Assembly: GCA_041488095.1 (NCBI GenBank)
Contig: JBGPOP010000022.1
Coordinates: forward strand, 8,720-72,719
DNA length: 64,000 nucleotides
Reading direction: 5' to 3'
Source: DASYPQ01 sp041488095
GTDB lineage: Bacteria > Planctomycetota > UBA1135 > GCA-002686595
Part shown: positions 43,112-50,299 of the stretch, one piece after another
Layout of the letters: each line of letters opens with the position of its first letter
Numbering within the stretch: the first letter of the stretch is position 1
Position numbers and translations under genes: made by a program
Notes under the pieces: generated by a model
The model's database searches: none
Told to the model about the DNA's origin: nothing
What the model saw: the letters and a program-made list of their open reading frames with translations, nothing else

Positions 43112-43707
43112 GGCGAGAAATCCGGTCGGTGATCCAGGAGCCAGGCGGAGAGCAGCAAGGCTGCGGCGAGCGGGCCAAGCGCCCGTTGAAGAGCCGGACC
43201 GGCGAGCACGAGCGGGGCCAGAATGACCGACATTCCGAGGATCCATGGCACCATGCCGGCCGGCAGGCGCAACCGGGAGAGGAGCGCACCGCCGGCGGCG
43301 CTGGCCGCCACCGAAAGACAGAATCGCGCACCCAGGCCGGGGGCGCGCAGGTCGGTGGTCGCGCCAACCAAGGCGCTCGCTGGAAGGAGAGCGAGCCCGG
43401 CGCCGAAGATACCGGCACTCACCAATGTGGCCATCTCCGCGGTCAGGCTCACTGCCGACGGCAGGCGATGAAGCAGAGGCGCCAACCCCGCCAGCTCTTT
43501 CGTCGCGAGGACAGTTCCTGCAGCCATGCCCAACAATGCAAGTTCGTAACTCCAGGCTTCAGGCCGGAAGCCATTTGAGCTGATTCCGATCGGCGCCAGC
43601 ACAAGCAGGGAAGGCCAGGCGCAGAGCAAGATTGCCAGGACGAGCAAACCGCTGGGTCGGAAAAACAGTCTGGAGAGAACGATCCGGACAATGCCCGTGA
43701 CGGCCAT
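43108..43707 (-). CDS. Uncharacterised polytopic membrane protein
   Basis: 199 residues, not recognised. It has about five membrane helices (for example LLVLAILLCAWPSLLVLAPI, LALLGMAAGTVLA, IFGAGLALLPASALVG, ILGMSVILAPLVLAG, LAAALLLSAWLL), short loops and few charged residues, resembling ABC-type permease or membrane-anchor subunits without a family signature. It is coupled to the phosphoesterase gene and divergent from parB. No function is proposed. Confidence 0.6.
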   Translation of the reverse strand: MAVTGIVRIVLSRLFFRPSGLLVLAILLCAWPSLLVLAPIGISSNGFRPEAWSYELALLGMAAGTVLATKELAGLAPLLHRLPSAVSLTAEMATLVSAGIFGAGLALLPASALVGATTDLRAPGLGARFCLSVAASAAGGALLSRLRLPAGMVPWILGMSVILAPLVLAGPALQRALGPLAAALLLSAWLLDHRPDFSP

Positions 43708-43823
43708 GGTTGGTTTCTACGACCGGTCATGGCGCAGAGTCCAGAGCGGACCTTGCCCGAAGCCTCACCTTCCTTGGCGGCAGGGACTTGGAAGTGATCT
43801 CTATATATTGGGGCGACCACTCC

Positions 43824-43851
43824 TTGACACACTACCCACCGTCTCTAGTCT
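43824..43851 (+). promoter_or_regulatory. Promoter upstream of parB
   Basis: TTGACA (43824-43829), 16-base spacer, TAGTCT (43846-43851); predicted start near 43858 gives a leader of about 40 bases. A short AT stretch (CTATATATTG) precedes it at 43801. Confidence 0.5.
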
Positions 43852-43901
43852 GTGGCTGTTCTGGAAGATCCTCCAACTTGGCATTGACTCGGAGAATGGA
43901 C

Positions 43902-44774
43902 ATGGAGCGAAGGCTTGGGAGAGGTCTTGGATCTTTATTGGGTCAATCAAATCCAATCGATGACCAAAACAACACCCTCGAACTTCCACTCGAGAATCTG
44001 CGACCGAATCCGCGCCAACCGCGGAAGGCCTTCGATCAGGGCACACTTCAGGAGCTTGCCGACAGCCTTAGGTTGCACGGCATCCTGCAACCGGTCGTCG
44101 TCCGTCGGACGATCGCTGGCTACGAGCTGATCTCCGGTGAACGGAGGTGGAGAGCCGCGCGCATTGCCGGCCTTTCGACAATTCCCGCAGTCGTCCGCCC
44201 TGGAGTGTCGGACGAGGAGATGCTCGAGCTCGCTCTGGTCGAAAATGTCCAGCGCCAGGACTTGGACGCTGTCGAGCGCGCTCACGGCTTCCGGGCGATG
44301 ATGGATGCTCTCCGCATCACTCAGGAGGAGGTCGCCAAGAAGGTCGGGCTCCAGAGGGCCACGGTCGCGAACCACCTTCGGTTGCTCGATCTCCCGCCCC
44401 AAATCCAGGAAGCAGTGTCGAAGGGCCTACTTTCCATGGGGCACGCGCGTGCAATCTTGGGATTGCAGACACCGGGTGACCAGTTGAATGCCATGGAGAG
44501 AGCCGTGCGGGAGGGGCTCTCGGTGCGTCAGGTGGAGGCCTTCGCCCGCGAGGGATCACCAAGGAGCAAACCCGGCGTCAAGTCCAGCAAGAGCCTGATC
44601 CCCCACCAACCCTGGATCGTCGACTTGGAGCGGCAGATACGCGAATGCTTGGGGACGAAGGTTTCGATCCACAACAAGCGGGGCTTCCGGGGACAGATCG
44701 CGATCGACTACTACGATCGGTCTGGCCTCGAGCGGTTGTGCAAGATTCTGGCGCCTGGCCAGAGACTGGACTAA
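43902..44774 (+). CDS. parB: Chromosome-partitioning protein ParB
   Basis: 290 residues from ATG 43902; ATG 43896 is in frame, but GGAG at 43891-43894 lies one base from it and 7 from 43902. Begins ERRLGRGLGSLLG, the usual ParB N-terminus that binds ParA. The CTPase domain has LRPNPRQPRKAFD, LADSLRLHGILQPVVV and GERRWRAAR; the HTH is TQEEVAKKVGLQRATVANHLRLL; a C-terminal dimer domain follows. ParB loads on parS as a CTP-dependent clamp. A perfect parS palindrome is 21 bases after the stop. Codon use is less GC-rich than the neighbours. Confidence 0.95.
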   Translation: MERRLGRGLGSLLGQSNPIDDQNNTLELPLENLRPNPRQPRKAFDQGTLQELADSLRLHGILQPVVVRRTIAGYELISGERRWRAARIAGLSTIPAVVRPGVSDEEMLELALVENVQRQDLDAVERAHGFRAMMDALRITQEEVAKKVGLQRATVANHLRLLDLPPQIQEAVSKGLLSMGHARAILGLQTPGDQLNAMERAVREGLSVRQVEAFAREGSPRSKPGVKSSKSLIPHQPWIVDLERQIRECLGTKVSIHNKRGFRGQIAIDYYDRSGLERLCKILAPGQRLD

Positions 44775-44795
44775 GTGCGACGGCCCTGGGGCCGT

Positions 44796-44811
44796 TGTTC
44801 CACGTGGAACA
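44796..44811. other. parS centromere site
   Basis: TGTTCCACGTGGAACA, a perfect 16-bp palindrome one symmetric change from the universal bacterial parS TGTTTCACGTGAAACA. It lies between the parB stop and the convergent cyclophilin gene. I saw no second copy in the window. Confidence 0.9.
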
Positions 44812-44838
44812 TCTGCCACAGCCCGCGAGATGGCATGG

Positions 44839-45864
44839 CTAGAGGATTTCCGCCGACTGGATCGTGACGGGGTCCTTCGGGCGGTTGAAGCTCTTTTCGG
44901 CCAGTGGTGCGCGCTCGATCTCGAGCACGAGAGCCAGGCCTTCCAGAATCTTGCCGAAGGGGACATGGCTGTCGTCGAGCGCGTGCACCTCCGAAGTCGT
45001 GATCAAGAACTGGCTGCCGGAAATCTTGCCGATTTCCTTGGGAGCGGGGACGGCTGCGATTACCCCCGCGAAGTGACGGAGTGGGGTTTCCTCCCGGTCA
45101 AGTGAATACCCTGGTCCGCCTTGTCCCCAGGTCGCCGAGTCCCCCACGATGGAGTTGGGGTCTCCACCCTGAATATACTCTCCACTAGAAATTAAGTGGA
45201 ACTTGGTTCCAGAATAAGATCCCTCCCGAACGAGCTTGAGGAAATTCTCCACGAGCTTGGGTGCGAGCGCAGCGTAAAGTCCCACGACGATCGGACCGCG
45301 GTCAGTGTTCAGCCTGACCCGGGGCGCGTCCACGGGGAGGGGGGGATTGTCGAAGAGGCCGGGGTGGCTCAGCATGAAGGCGCGCTGCACCTCGATCCGG
45401 GCTCCGAGTTGCTTGACCACTGACTCTGCCGGCGCCTTGCCGTCTGGGCTGAAGGTTTGAGTGACCAACGCGTGGTTGGGATAGCCTTGGCGGAGATCCG
45501 CTAGAGCCGCCTGGGCCTTGTCGAAATCCCGGTTGGCGAACGCGCTGGTTGCAGACAGGTACAGAGCCCATGCCCCGGCAGGGGAGCCCCTGGTCTCACG
45601 CTCGACGTTGCGCAGCTCGTCAGGAGATCCGGCCAGCATTCCGCTCGCGGGGTCCTCGGTGGCGACGCTGAGGACCTTCGTCCAAGCGGACTGGCTCTCC
45701 GTGAGTTGAGCGGTTCGAGTGTGCCTCTGGTAGATGATCCAGCCTGCAAGGAGCAGTACGGCCGCAAACCCTATTTTCCAATACCTATCAATCCAGAGGC
45801 CGAACCCGGACTTCTCCTGCGTGGGGGCGATGGTGACTGCTGTGGGCGCCTTGTGTTGACTCAT
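44839..45864 (-). CDS. Membrane-anchored cyclophilin-type peptidyl-prolyl isomerase
   Basis: 341 residues. One membrane helix near 28-45 (IGFAAVLLLAGWIIY) follows a short cytoplasmic N-terminus. A helical YfgM/TPR-like segment comes next (about 55-150, including GAWALYLSATSAFANRDFDKAQAAL), then a cyclophilin domain from about 190: VRLNTDRGPIVVGLYAALAPKLVENFLKLVREG, YIQGGDPN, FLITTSEVHALDDSHVPFGKILEG. It would assist folding of exported proteins outside the membrane. The SxGSQFLIT strand is present; the usual active-site Arg and Phe region is diverged (FHLISSGEYIQGGDPN). Less GC-rich than most neighbours. Confidence 0.83.
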   Translation of the reverse strand: MSQHKAPTAVTIAPTQEKSGFGLWIDRYWKIGFAAVLLLAGWIIYQRHTRTAQLTESQSAWTKVLSVATEDPASGMLAGSPDELRNVERETRGSPAGAWALYLSATSAFANRDFDKAQAALADLRQGYPNHALVTQTFSPDGKAPAESVVKQLGARIEVQRAFMLSHPGLFDNPPLPVDAPRVRLNTDRGPIVVGLYAALAPKLVENFLKLVREGSYSGTKFHLISSGEYIQGGDPNSIVGDSATWGQGGPGYSLDREETPLRHFAGVIAAVPAPKEIGKISGSQFLITTSEVHALDDSHVPFGKILEGLALVLEIERAPLAEKSFNRPKDPVTIQSAEIL

Positions 45865-46259
45865 CGGATTACGGGGTTCTCTTGGCGTGGTTAAGGGAGA
45901 TAAACAGACGTCAACTGGCCTATAAAATGGTCTGATAAAGGCATAATGTTCATGTCATTCGTGTCCAGTGAGGTGTCCGGTCCCGCGGCGGAGATCTACG
46001 GTGAATTCCGGCGGGAACAGGGTGGGCAGGCCCCCCCCTTGACCACCCAAACCTGAGGTGAGGGGCGGCATTATAGAGGCTTGCCTGTTGGATCCATAGG
46101 CCTTGGGCCGAAGGGGGCAGGCCGAGCAGGGAATCCTGCTCAGCGTTGCGGCGAGTTACGATGTGGAAGATCCGGGCCGATTCGGGAAACACCTCGCCTC
46201 GTCGCCGGCGCTGCGCATCCCTGCCAACCTCTGCCGCCCACAGGCAAACAGCACCTGTC
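45865..46259. other. 395-bp divergent intergenic region with AT-rich core
   Basis: No gene seen. It separates the minus-strand cyclophilin gene from the plus-strand repeat protein, at the point where gene orientation in the window switches from mostly minus to mostly plus. About 45893-45960 is strongly AT-rich for this DNA (TATAAAATGG, GATAAAGGCATAATG) and offers -10-like hexamers on both strands; a further TATAGA is at 46072. I saw no convincing DnaA box. It presumably contains the promoters of both flanking genes. Confidence 0.4.
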
Positions 46260-47744
46260 ATGCTCCAAGTCCTCCTCCTCTCGCTCCATGCATCCTTGTA
46301 CCCCTCCGTGGCCTCGCTCCGAAGCTGCCCCGGTGGCCACACCGCGGCGATGCGGCAGGAGAACGCCGAATACGAGCAGCGCCGGAAAGCTGCCGGCGAC
46401 GACACTGGAAAGCTCTGGGACCTCTACCTCTGGTGCAAGCAGAAGAAGATCGACAAGGAGGGTCGCTCGACGCTTCGGCAGATCCTCAAGCTCGAGCCGG
46501 ACCATAAGGAGGCGAACGAGGCGCTCGGCAACGTCTCCTATGACGGCAAGTGGTTCCCGTCGCAGAAGAAGATCGACGAGTACAAGAAGGAGCAGGAGCA
46601 GAAGCAAGCCAAGGAGAAGGGCCTCGTCAAGTACAAGAACGACTGGGTCCCGGCAGCGGACTTGCCCTTCCTCGAGAAGGGCCTCGTCAAGAATGAGAAG
46701 GGAGAGTGGGTCGACGCCGAGGCAGAGAAGAAGATCCAGGAGGGCTGGGTCAAACAGGACATGGAGTGGATCGCTCCCACCGACAAGTCGCACCTCGAGA
46801 AGAGCGAGTGGAAGTGTGGCGACGATTGGCTGACCCTCGAGAAGGCGAACCAGTACCACTCGGATCCGGAGCACTGGTGGAGGATCCCCGGCGAGCACTT
46901 CGCGCTGTACACCACTTGTGACCGCGAGGTGGCGATCGAGAAGGTCAAGAAGAACCTCGAGCTTGCGTGGGTGGACCTGGCCCGGATCTACGGGCAGGAG
47001 CCCAGGTCGCCGGTGATCGTGGTCATCTTGCGCGACCAGGATCAGTACGGGAAGTATGCGGCGGGCGACCAGGATGCGAGTGTCCCGCCCACGGAGAGCC
47101 ACGGGCTTTCCTCTGTGCACTACGCCTTCTTCGCGGACGTCGGCTTCGATGCTACGACAAGTGAATTCCTGGGCGCGGGCGTGTCTTACTGGGACGCGTC
47201 GACCGATGTCGGGAACATATTCGGGGTCCATTCGGTTCGACACGCACTCGGCCAGTCCTTTGCCGAGGCGCTCGATCCCAGCCCCAAGGCCCTGGAGAAG
47301 CTGCGGAAGTCCCAGAGGCCCGACATGAAGGGCTTCTGGGCCGAGAAGCGAATCCCGGCCTGGTTCCGCTGGGGGGCAGCGACGTACGCCGAGCGCTACT
47401 TCATCGACACACTCGTGAAGACCGGAGGCAACAGCCACTGGGCGCGCGACTGGTCGGTGACGAACATCGTCAGTCGCGGAGGCTTGCGGCCGCTCAAGGA
47501 AATCTTCCAGTGCGACATCACCAACGAGGGCGGCGACGACTCTCAGAAGCTGATCAACGAGGAGGGGCTCGTGATGGCTTTCGTCGTCGATGGCAACTGC
47601 GCGCCCGTGAAGGACAAGTACAAGGCCCTGCAGGGGGCGATGAAGGAAGGGAAGGACGCCAAGGCGATCGCTTCCCTTGCTTCCGCCCTGCAGGCCGAGG
47701 TGGAAAAGCACGAGGCCGATTTACGCAAGTTCGCCGGCATCTGA
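46260..47744 (+). CDS. Secreted WV-repeat protein with degenerate peptidase-like domain
   Basis: 494 residues from ATG 46260, which starts a signal-like segment (LQVLLLSLHASLYPSVA). Unrecognised. Residues ~100-200 contain repeated units of the type KGLVK-x5-8-WV (KYKNDWVPAADL, NEKGEWVDAEAE, KQDMEWIAPTD, KCGDDWLTLEKA), about 20 residues long, rich in Lys and Glu. The second half (about 210-494) looks like a gluzincin or DUF1570-type peptidase fold: in the place of HExxH it has HSVRH, and the downstream WFRWGAATYAERYF resembles the WFxEGLAxYxE helix without its first Glu. It is therefore probably non-catalytic. No close functional match is claimed. Confidence 0.6.
   Translation: MLQVLLLSLHASLYPSVASLRSCPGGHTAAMRQENAEYEQRRKAAGDDTGKLWDLYLWCKQKKIDKEGRSTLRQILKLEPDHKEANEALGNVSYDGKWFPSQKKIDEYKKEQEQKQAKEKGLVKYKNDWVPAADLPFLEKGLVKNEKGEWVDAEAEKKIQEGWVKQDMEWIAPTDKSHLEKSEWKCGDDWLTLEKANQYHSDPEHWWRIPGEHFALYTTCDREVAIEKVKKNLELAWVDLARIYGQEPRSPVIVVILRDQDQYGKYAAGDQDASVPPTESHGLSSVHYAFFADVGFDATTSEFLGAGVSYWDASTDVGNIFGVHSVRHALGQSFAEALDPSPKALEKLRKSQRPDMKGFWAEKRIPAWFRWGAATYAERYFIDTLVKTGGNSHWARDWSVTNIVSRGGLRPLKEIFQCDITNEGGDDSQKLINEEGLVMAFVVDGNCAPVKDKYKALQGAMKEGKDAKAIASLASALQAEVEKHEADLRKFAGI
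46614..46691 (+). repeat. 18-bp direct repeat at 60-bp period within the WV-repeat gene
   Basis: GAGAAGGGCCTCGTCAAG occurs at 46614-46631 and exactly again at 46674-46691, a 60-base (20-codon) period that encodes the EKGLVK start of successive WV units. This shows recent tandem duplication inside the gene. Confidence 0.85.
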
Positions 47745-47757
47745 GCCGGCGAGAGCG

Positions 47758-48498
47758 GTGATCCCGACGGGCGAAGACGTCAGGGAAGCCCGGGCGTCCG
47801 CCGGGTCGCTCACCTTGAGGCGGCGCGTTCGACACGGATTCCGGCGCGTCGCGCGTTCTCTCGTCCACCGGTTCGGCCCCTTCTTGCTGCGCGCGCTCTC
47901 GCGCACGTGGAGGATGGAAGTGCTCGGTGCCGAGCACCTCGAGTTGGCCGGAGGCGAGGGTGGGGGCCACTTCATGGCCTTGTGGCACGGTCGCATGCTT
48001 CTCGGCCTGCCGCACCACGGTTCGCGCGAGTGGTGCGTGCTCGTCTCCGGAAGCCAGGACGGAGACATCTCGCAAGCGCTCCTCGAGCGATTCAGGTACC
48101 GCGTAATCCGTGGCTCATCGAGCCGCGGTGGCTCGCGCGCGCTGCGTCAGATGTTGACCGTGCTCGAAAAGGGCGCGGTGCTGGTGATCACGCCGGACGG
48201 CCCGCGCGGGCCGCGCCATTCGATGAACCCCGGGCTGGCGTGGATGGCGCGCGCAACCGGGTACCCGATCGTGCCGGTCGGCTTCGCCTGCGACCGGGCG
48301 TGGCGCGCGAGCAGCTGGGATCGGTTCACGGTCCCCCGACCCTGGGCGCGCGTGGTCATGGTCTACGGCGCGCCGGTGCGAGTCGAGCGCTCGGCCGGCG
48401 AAATGGAGCTCGGTGCAGCGACCGAGAGAATCCGCGAGGCGTTGCTGCGCGCGGAGCGGCGCGGGTTCGACCTTCTGCATCGGGAGCCCGACTGGTGA
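47758..48498 (+). CDS. DUF374 lysophospholipid acyltransferase-like protein
   Basis: 246 residues from GTG 47758. Resembles the DUF374/lipid acyltransferase group: GGHFMALWHGRMLLGLP corresponds to the H-x4-D-type acceptor region, followed by VLVSGSQDGDI, SSRGGSRALRQML and the glycerol-binding-like ITPDGPRGPRHSM, then GYPIVPVGFACDRAW. DUF374 proteins include an LpxL-like KDO2-lipid A acyltransferase from Helicobacter, so a lipid A role is possible in this LPS-making host. The HGRM motif lacks the usual HxxxxD Asp. Coupled to the DUF72 gene (GTGA). Confidence 0.75.
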   Translation: MIPTGEDVREARASAGSLTLRRRVRHGFRRVARSLVHRFGPFLLRALSRTWRMEVLGAEHLELAGGEGGGHFMALWHGRMLLGLPHHGSREWCVLVSGSQDGDISQALLERFRYRVIRGSSSRGGSRALRQMLTVLEKGAVLVITPDGPRGPRHSMNPGLAWMARATGYPIVPVGFACDRAWRASSWDRFTVPRPWARVVMVYGAPVRVERSAGEMELGAATERIREALLRAERRGFDLLHREPDW

Positions 48499-49388
48499 TC
48501 CGCGTCGGACCGGCGGGCTGGTCGTACCCGGATTGGGAGGGCAGGGTCTATCCGGCGATCAAGCCGGCGGGCTTCCATCCACTCTCCTTCCTCGCGCGCT
48601 TCTTCGACTGCATCGAGATCAACAGCACGTTCTATGCCCTGCCACGCGCCGAGCATGCGCATCGCTGGGCGCATCTGGTCGCAGACCGGCAGGAATTCCG
48701 TTTCCTGGTCAAGCTGAACCGCGAGTTCACCCATGGCGTAGACGCGACGTCGCGCGGAGAACCCGAGGCCTGGTCCTTCCTGGCCCGCGACTTCCGCGCG
48801 GGCATCGAGCCTCTCGTGCGCGTGCGCAAGCTCGCGGCGATCCTGGCCCAGTTCCCGGCCGGCTTCCAGTTCGGGGCGGAGGAGGTCCGTCGACTCGGCC
48901 GGCTCAAGGCTCTTTTCCCCGACCTTCCGCTGGTGCTGGAGGCGCGCCACGCCTCCTGGTTCACGCCTCCCGCTCTCGACACGCTGCGCGGGCTCTCCTA
49001 CTCGCTCGCCTATGTCGATCTACCTCCAGCCTGGAACCATCCTCCCGACTGGCACGCGCCGACCGGGCCGATCGGATACTTGCGCCTGCACGGGCGCAAC
49101 AGCGAGCAATGGTTTCGCCGCGAGGCGGAGCGCGACGACAAGTACGACTACCTGTACGGCCGGCCCGAGATCGAGGTGCTTGCGCGCAAGGCCGAACGCA
49201 TCGCGGGGGAGCACGGGGAGACGAATGTGGTGACGAACAATCACTTCGCAGGCAAGGCCGTGGCCAACGCGTTCGAGCTCCTGTCCCTTCTCCGCGGCGA
49301 GGCTGTGCCGGCGCCCGGCGAGATCGTCGAGGCCTTCCCGCACCTGCGATCGCAGGTGCGGATCGAAGGCCAGCAGAGTCTGTTCTGA
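48495..49388 (+). CDS. DUF72 (YecE-like) TIM-barrel protein
   Basis: 297 residues from GTG 48495, overlapping the preceding stop. The DUF72 signature is clear: RVGPAGWSYPDWEGRVYPA, FFDCIEINSTFYALP, FLVKLNREFTH, LAAILAQFPAGFQ, LEARHASWF and a C-terminal VVTNNHFAGKAVANAFEL. Conserved polar residues line the barrel mouth, but the family has no established biochemical function. Same operon as the acyltransferase and the hydrolase. Confidence 0.88.
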   Translation: MIRVGPAGWSYPDWEGRVYPAIKPAGFHPLSFLARFFDCIEINSTFYALPRAEHAHRWAHLVADRQEFRFLVKLNREFTHGVDATSRGEPEAWSFLARDFRAGIEPLVRVRKLAAILAQFPAGFQFGAEEVRRLGRLKALFPDLPLVLEARHASWFTPPALDTLRGLSYSLAYVDLPPAWNHPPDWHAPTGPIGYLRLHGRNSEQWFRREAERDDKYDYLYGRPEIEVLARKAERIAGEHGETNVVTNNHFAGKAVANAFELLSLLRGEAVPAPGEIVEAFPHLRSQVRIEGQQSLF

Positions 49389-49408
49389 GCTCGAGCCGCG
49401 ATCCCGAG

Positions 49409-50266
49409 ATGACCACGCTCCAGACACGCACCTTCCGGCTCGCGCATTCCGGGGATCCGCGACGGGTGATTCGCGGCAAGATCGATGCACCGGCCCGTTC
49501 CGGGCGCGCTCGGAACGACCTGCCTCACGTCATCCTTCTCCATGGGTTCAAGGGCTTCATGGATTGGGGATTTTTCCCCGACATGGCCCGCCGCATCGCG
49601 GCGCACGGGCTCGCCGCGGTGCGCTTCAACGCCTCGGGATGCGGCGTCGGCGAGGATCTCGAGACTTTCAGCGAACCCGAGGCCTTCGCCCGGAACACCC
49701 TGAGTCGCGAGATCGAGGATCTGGAGACCGTGCGCGCCTGGATCCGCTCCGGCGGTGCAGAGGGCATCGACCCGGGCCGGACCTCGTTGATCGGGCACAG
49801 CCGAGGAGGAGGGCTCGCCTTCATCCACGCTTCCGAGCGAGGGGACTGCCGCTGTGTCGTGACCTTTGCGGCCGTCGCGAGCTTCGATCGCTTTGGCGAG
49901 CAAGAAAAGCACTTGTGGCGCCGGCAGGGATTCCTGCCGATCCTCAACGCGCGAACGGGACAAACGCTGAACCTCGACGTGTCCGCGCTCGAAGATCTCG
50001 AACGCAACGCCGCCCGGTTCGACGTCCCGGCTGCGTGCCGGCGACTGGGTGCGCCGACGCTCCTCGTGCACGGCACGGCGGACGAGTCGGTTCCGGCCCG
50101 GGAGTCCGAGATCCTTTTTTCCTCGATCGTCCCGGGACAGGCGAGCATGCTCCTGATCGAGGGCTCCGGCCACACGTTCGGAGTCCGCCATCCCATGACC
50201 GACTCGCCCGAGCCGTGGGAGCGGGTCGCCGAGGCCACCCTGGAAATGATCCTCCGTCATGCCTAG
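49409..50266 (+). CDS. Alpha/beta hydrolase
   Basis: 285 residues. Catalytic triad of the serine hydrolase type: nucleophile Ser in LIGHSRGGGLAF (GxSxG), Asp in LLVHGTADESVPARE, His in IEGSGHTFGVRHP. HVILLHGFKGFMDWGFFPDMA carries the oxyanion-hole HG motif. Full length, cytosolic, of the dienelactone hydrolase or acyl-peptidase-like group; substrate not assignable. It starts 20 bases after the DUF72 stop. Confidence 0.85.
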   Translation: MTTLQTRTFRLAHSGDPRRVIRGKIDAPARSGRARNDLPHVILLHGFKGFMDWGFFPDMARRIAAHGLAAVRFNASGCGVGEDLETFSEPEAFARNTLSREIEDLETVRAWIRSGGAEGIDPGRTSLIGHSRGGGLAFIHASERGDCRCVVTFAAVASFDRFGEQEKHLWRRQGFLPILNARTGQTLNLDVSALEDLERNAARFDVPAACRRLGAPTLLVHGTADESVPARESEILFSSIVPGQASMLLIEGSGHTFGVRHPMTDSPEPWERVAEATLEMILRHA

Positions 50267-50299
50267 CCCACGCCGGCAGCCCCGGGCGATCCTGTGACC

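Noticed and set aside
43710..43901. An upstream extension of parB to 43710
   Set aside because: It would run through the TTGACA/TAGTCT promoter and encode sequence unlike any ParB N-terminus, whereas ERRLGRGLGSLLG begins at 43902 behind a GGAG site.
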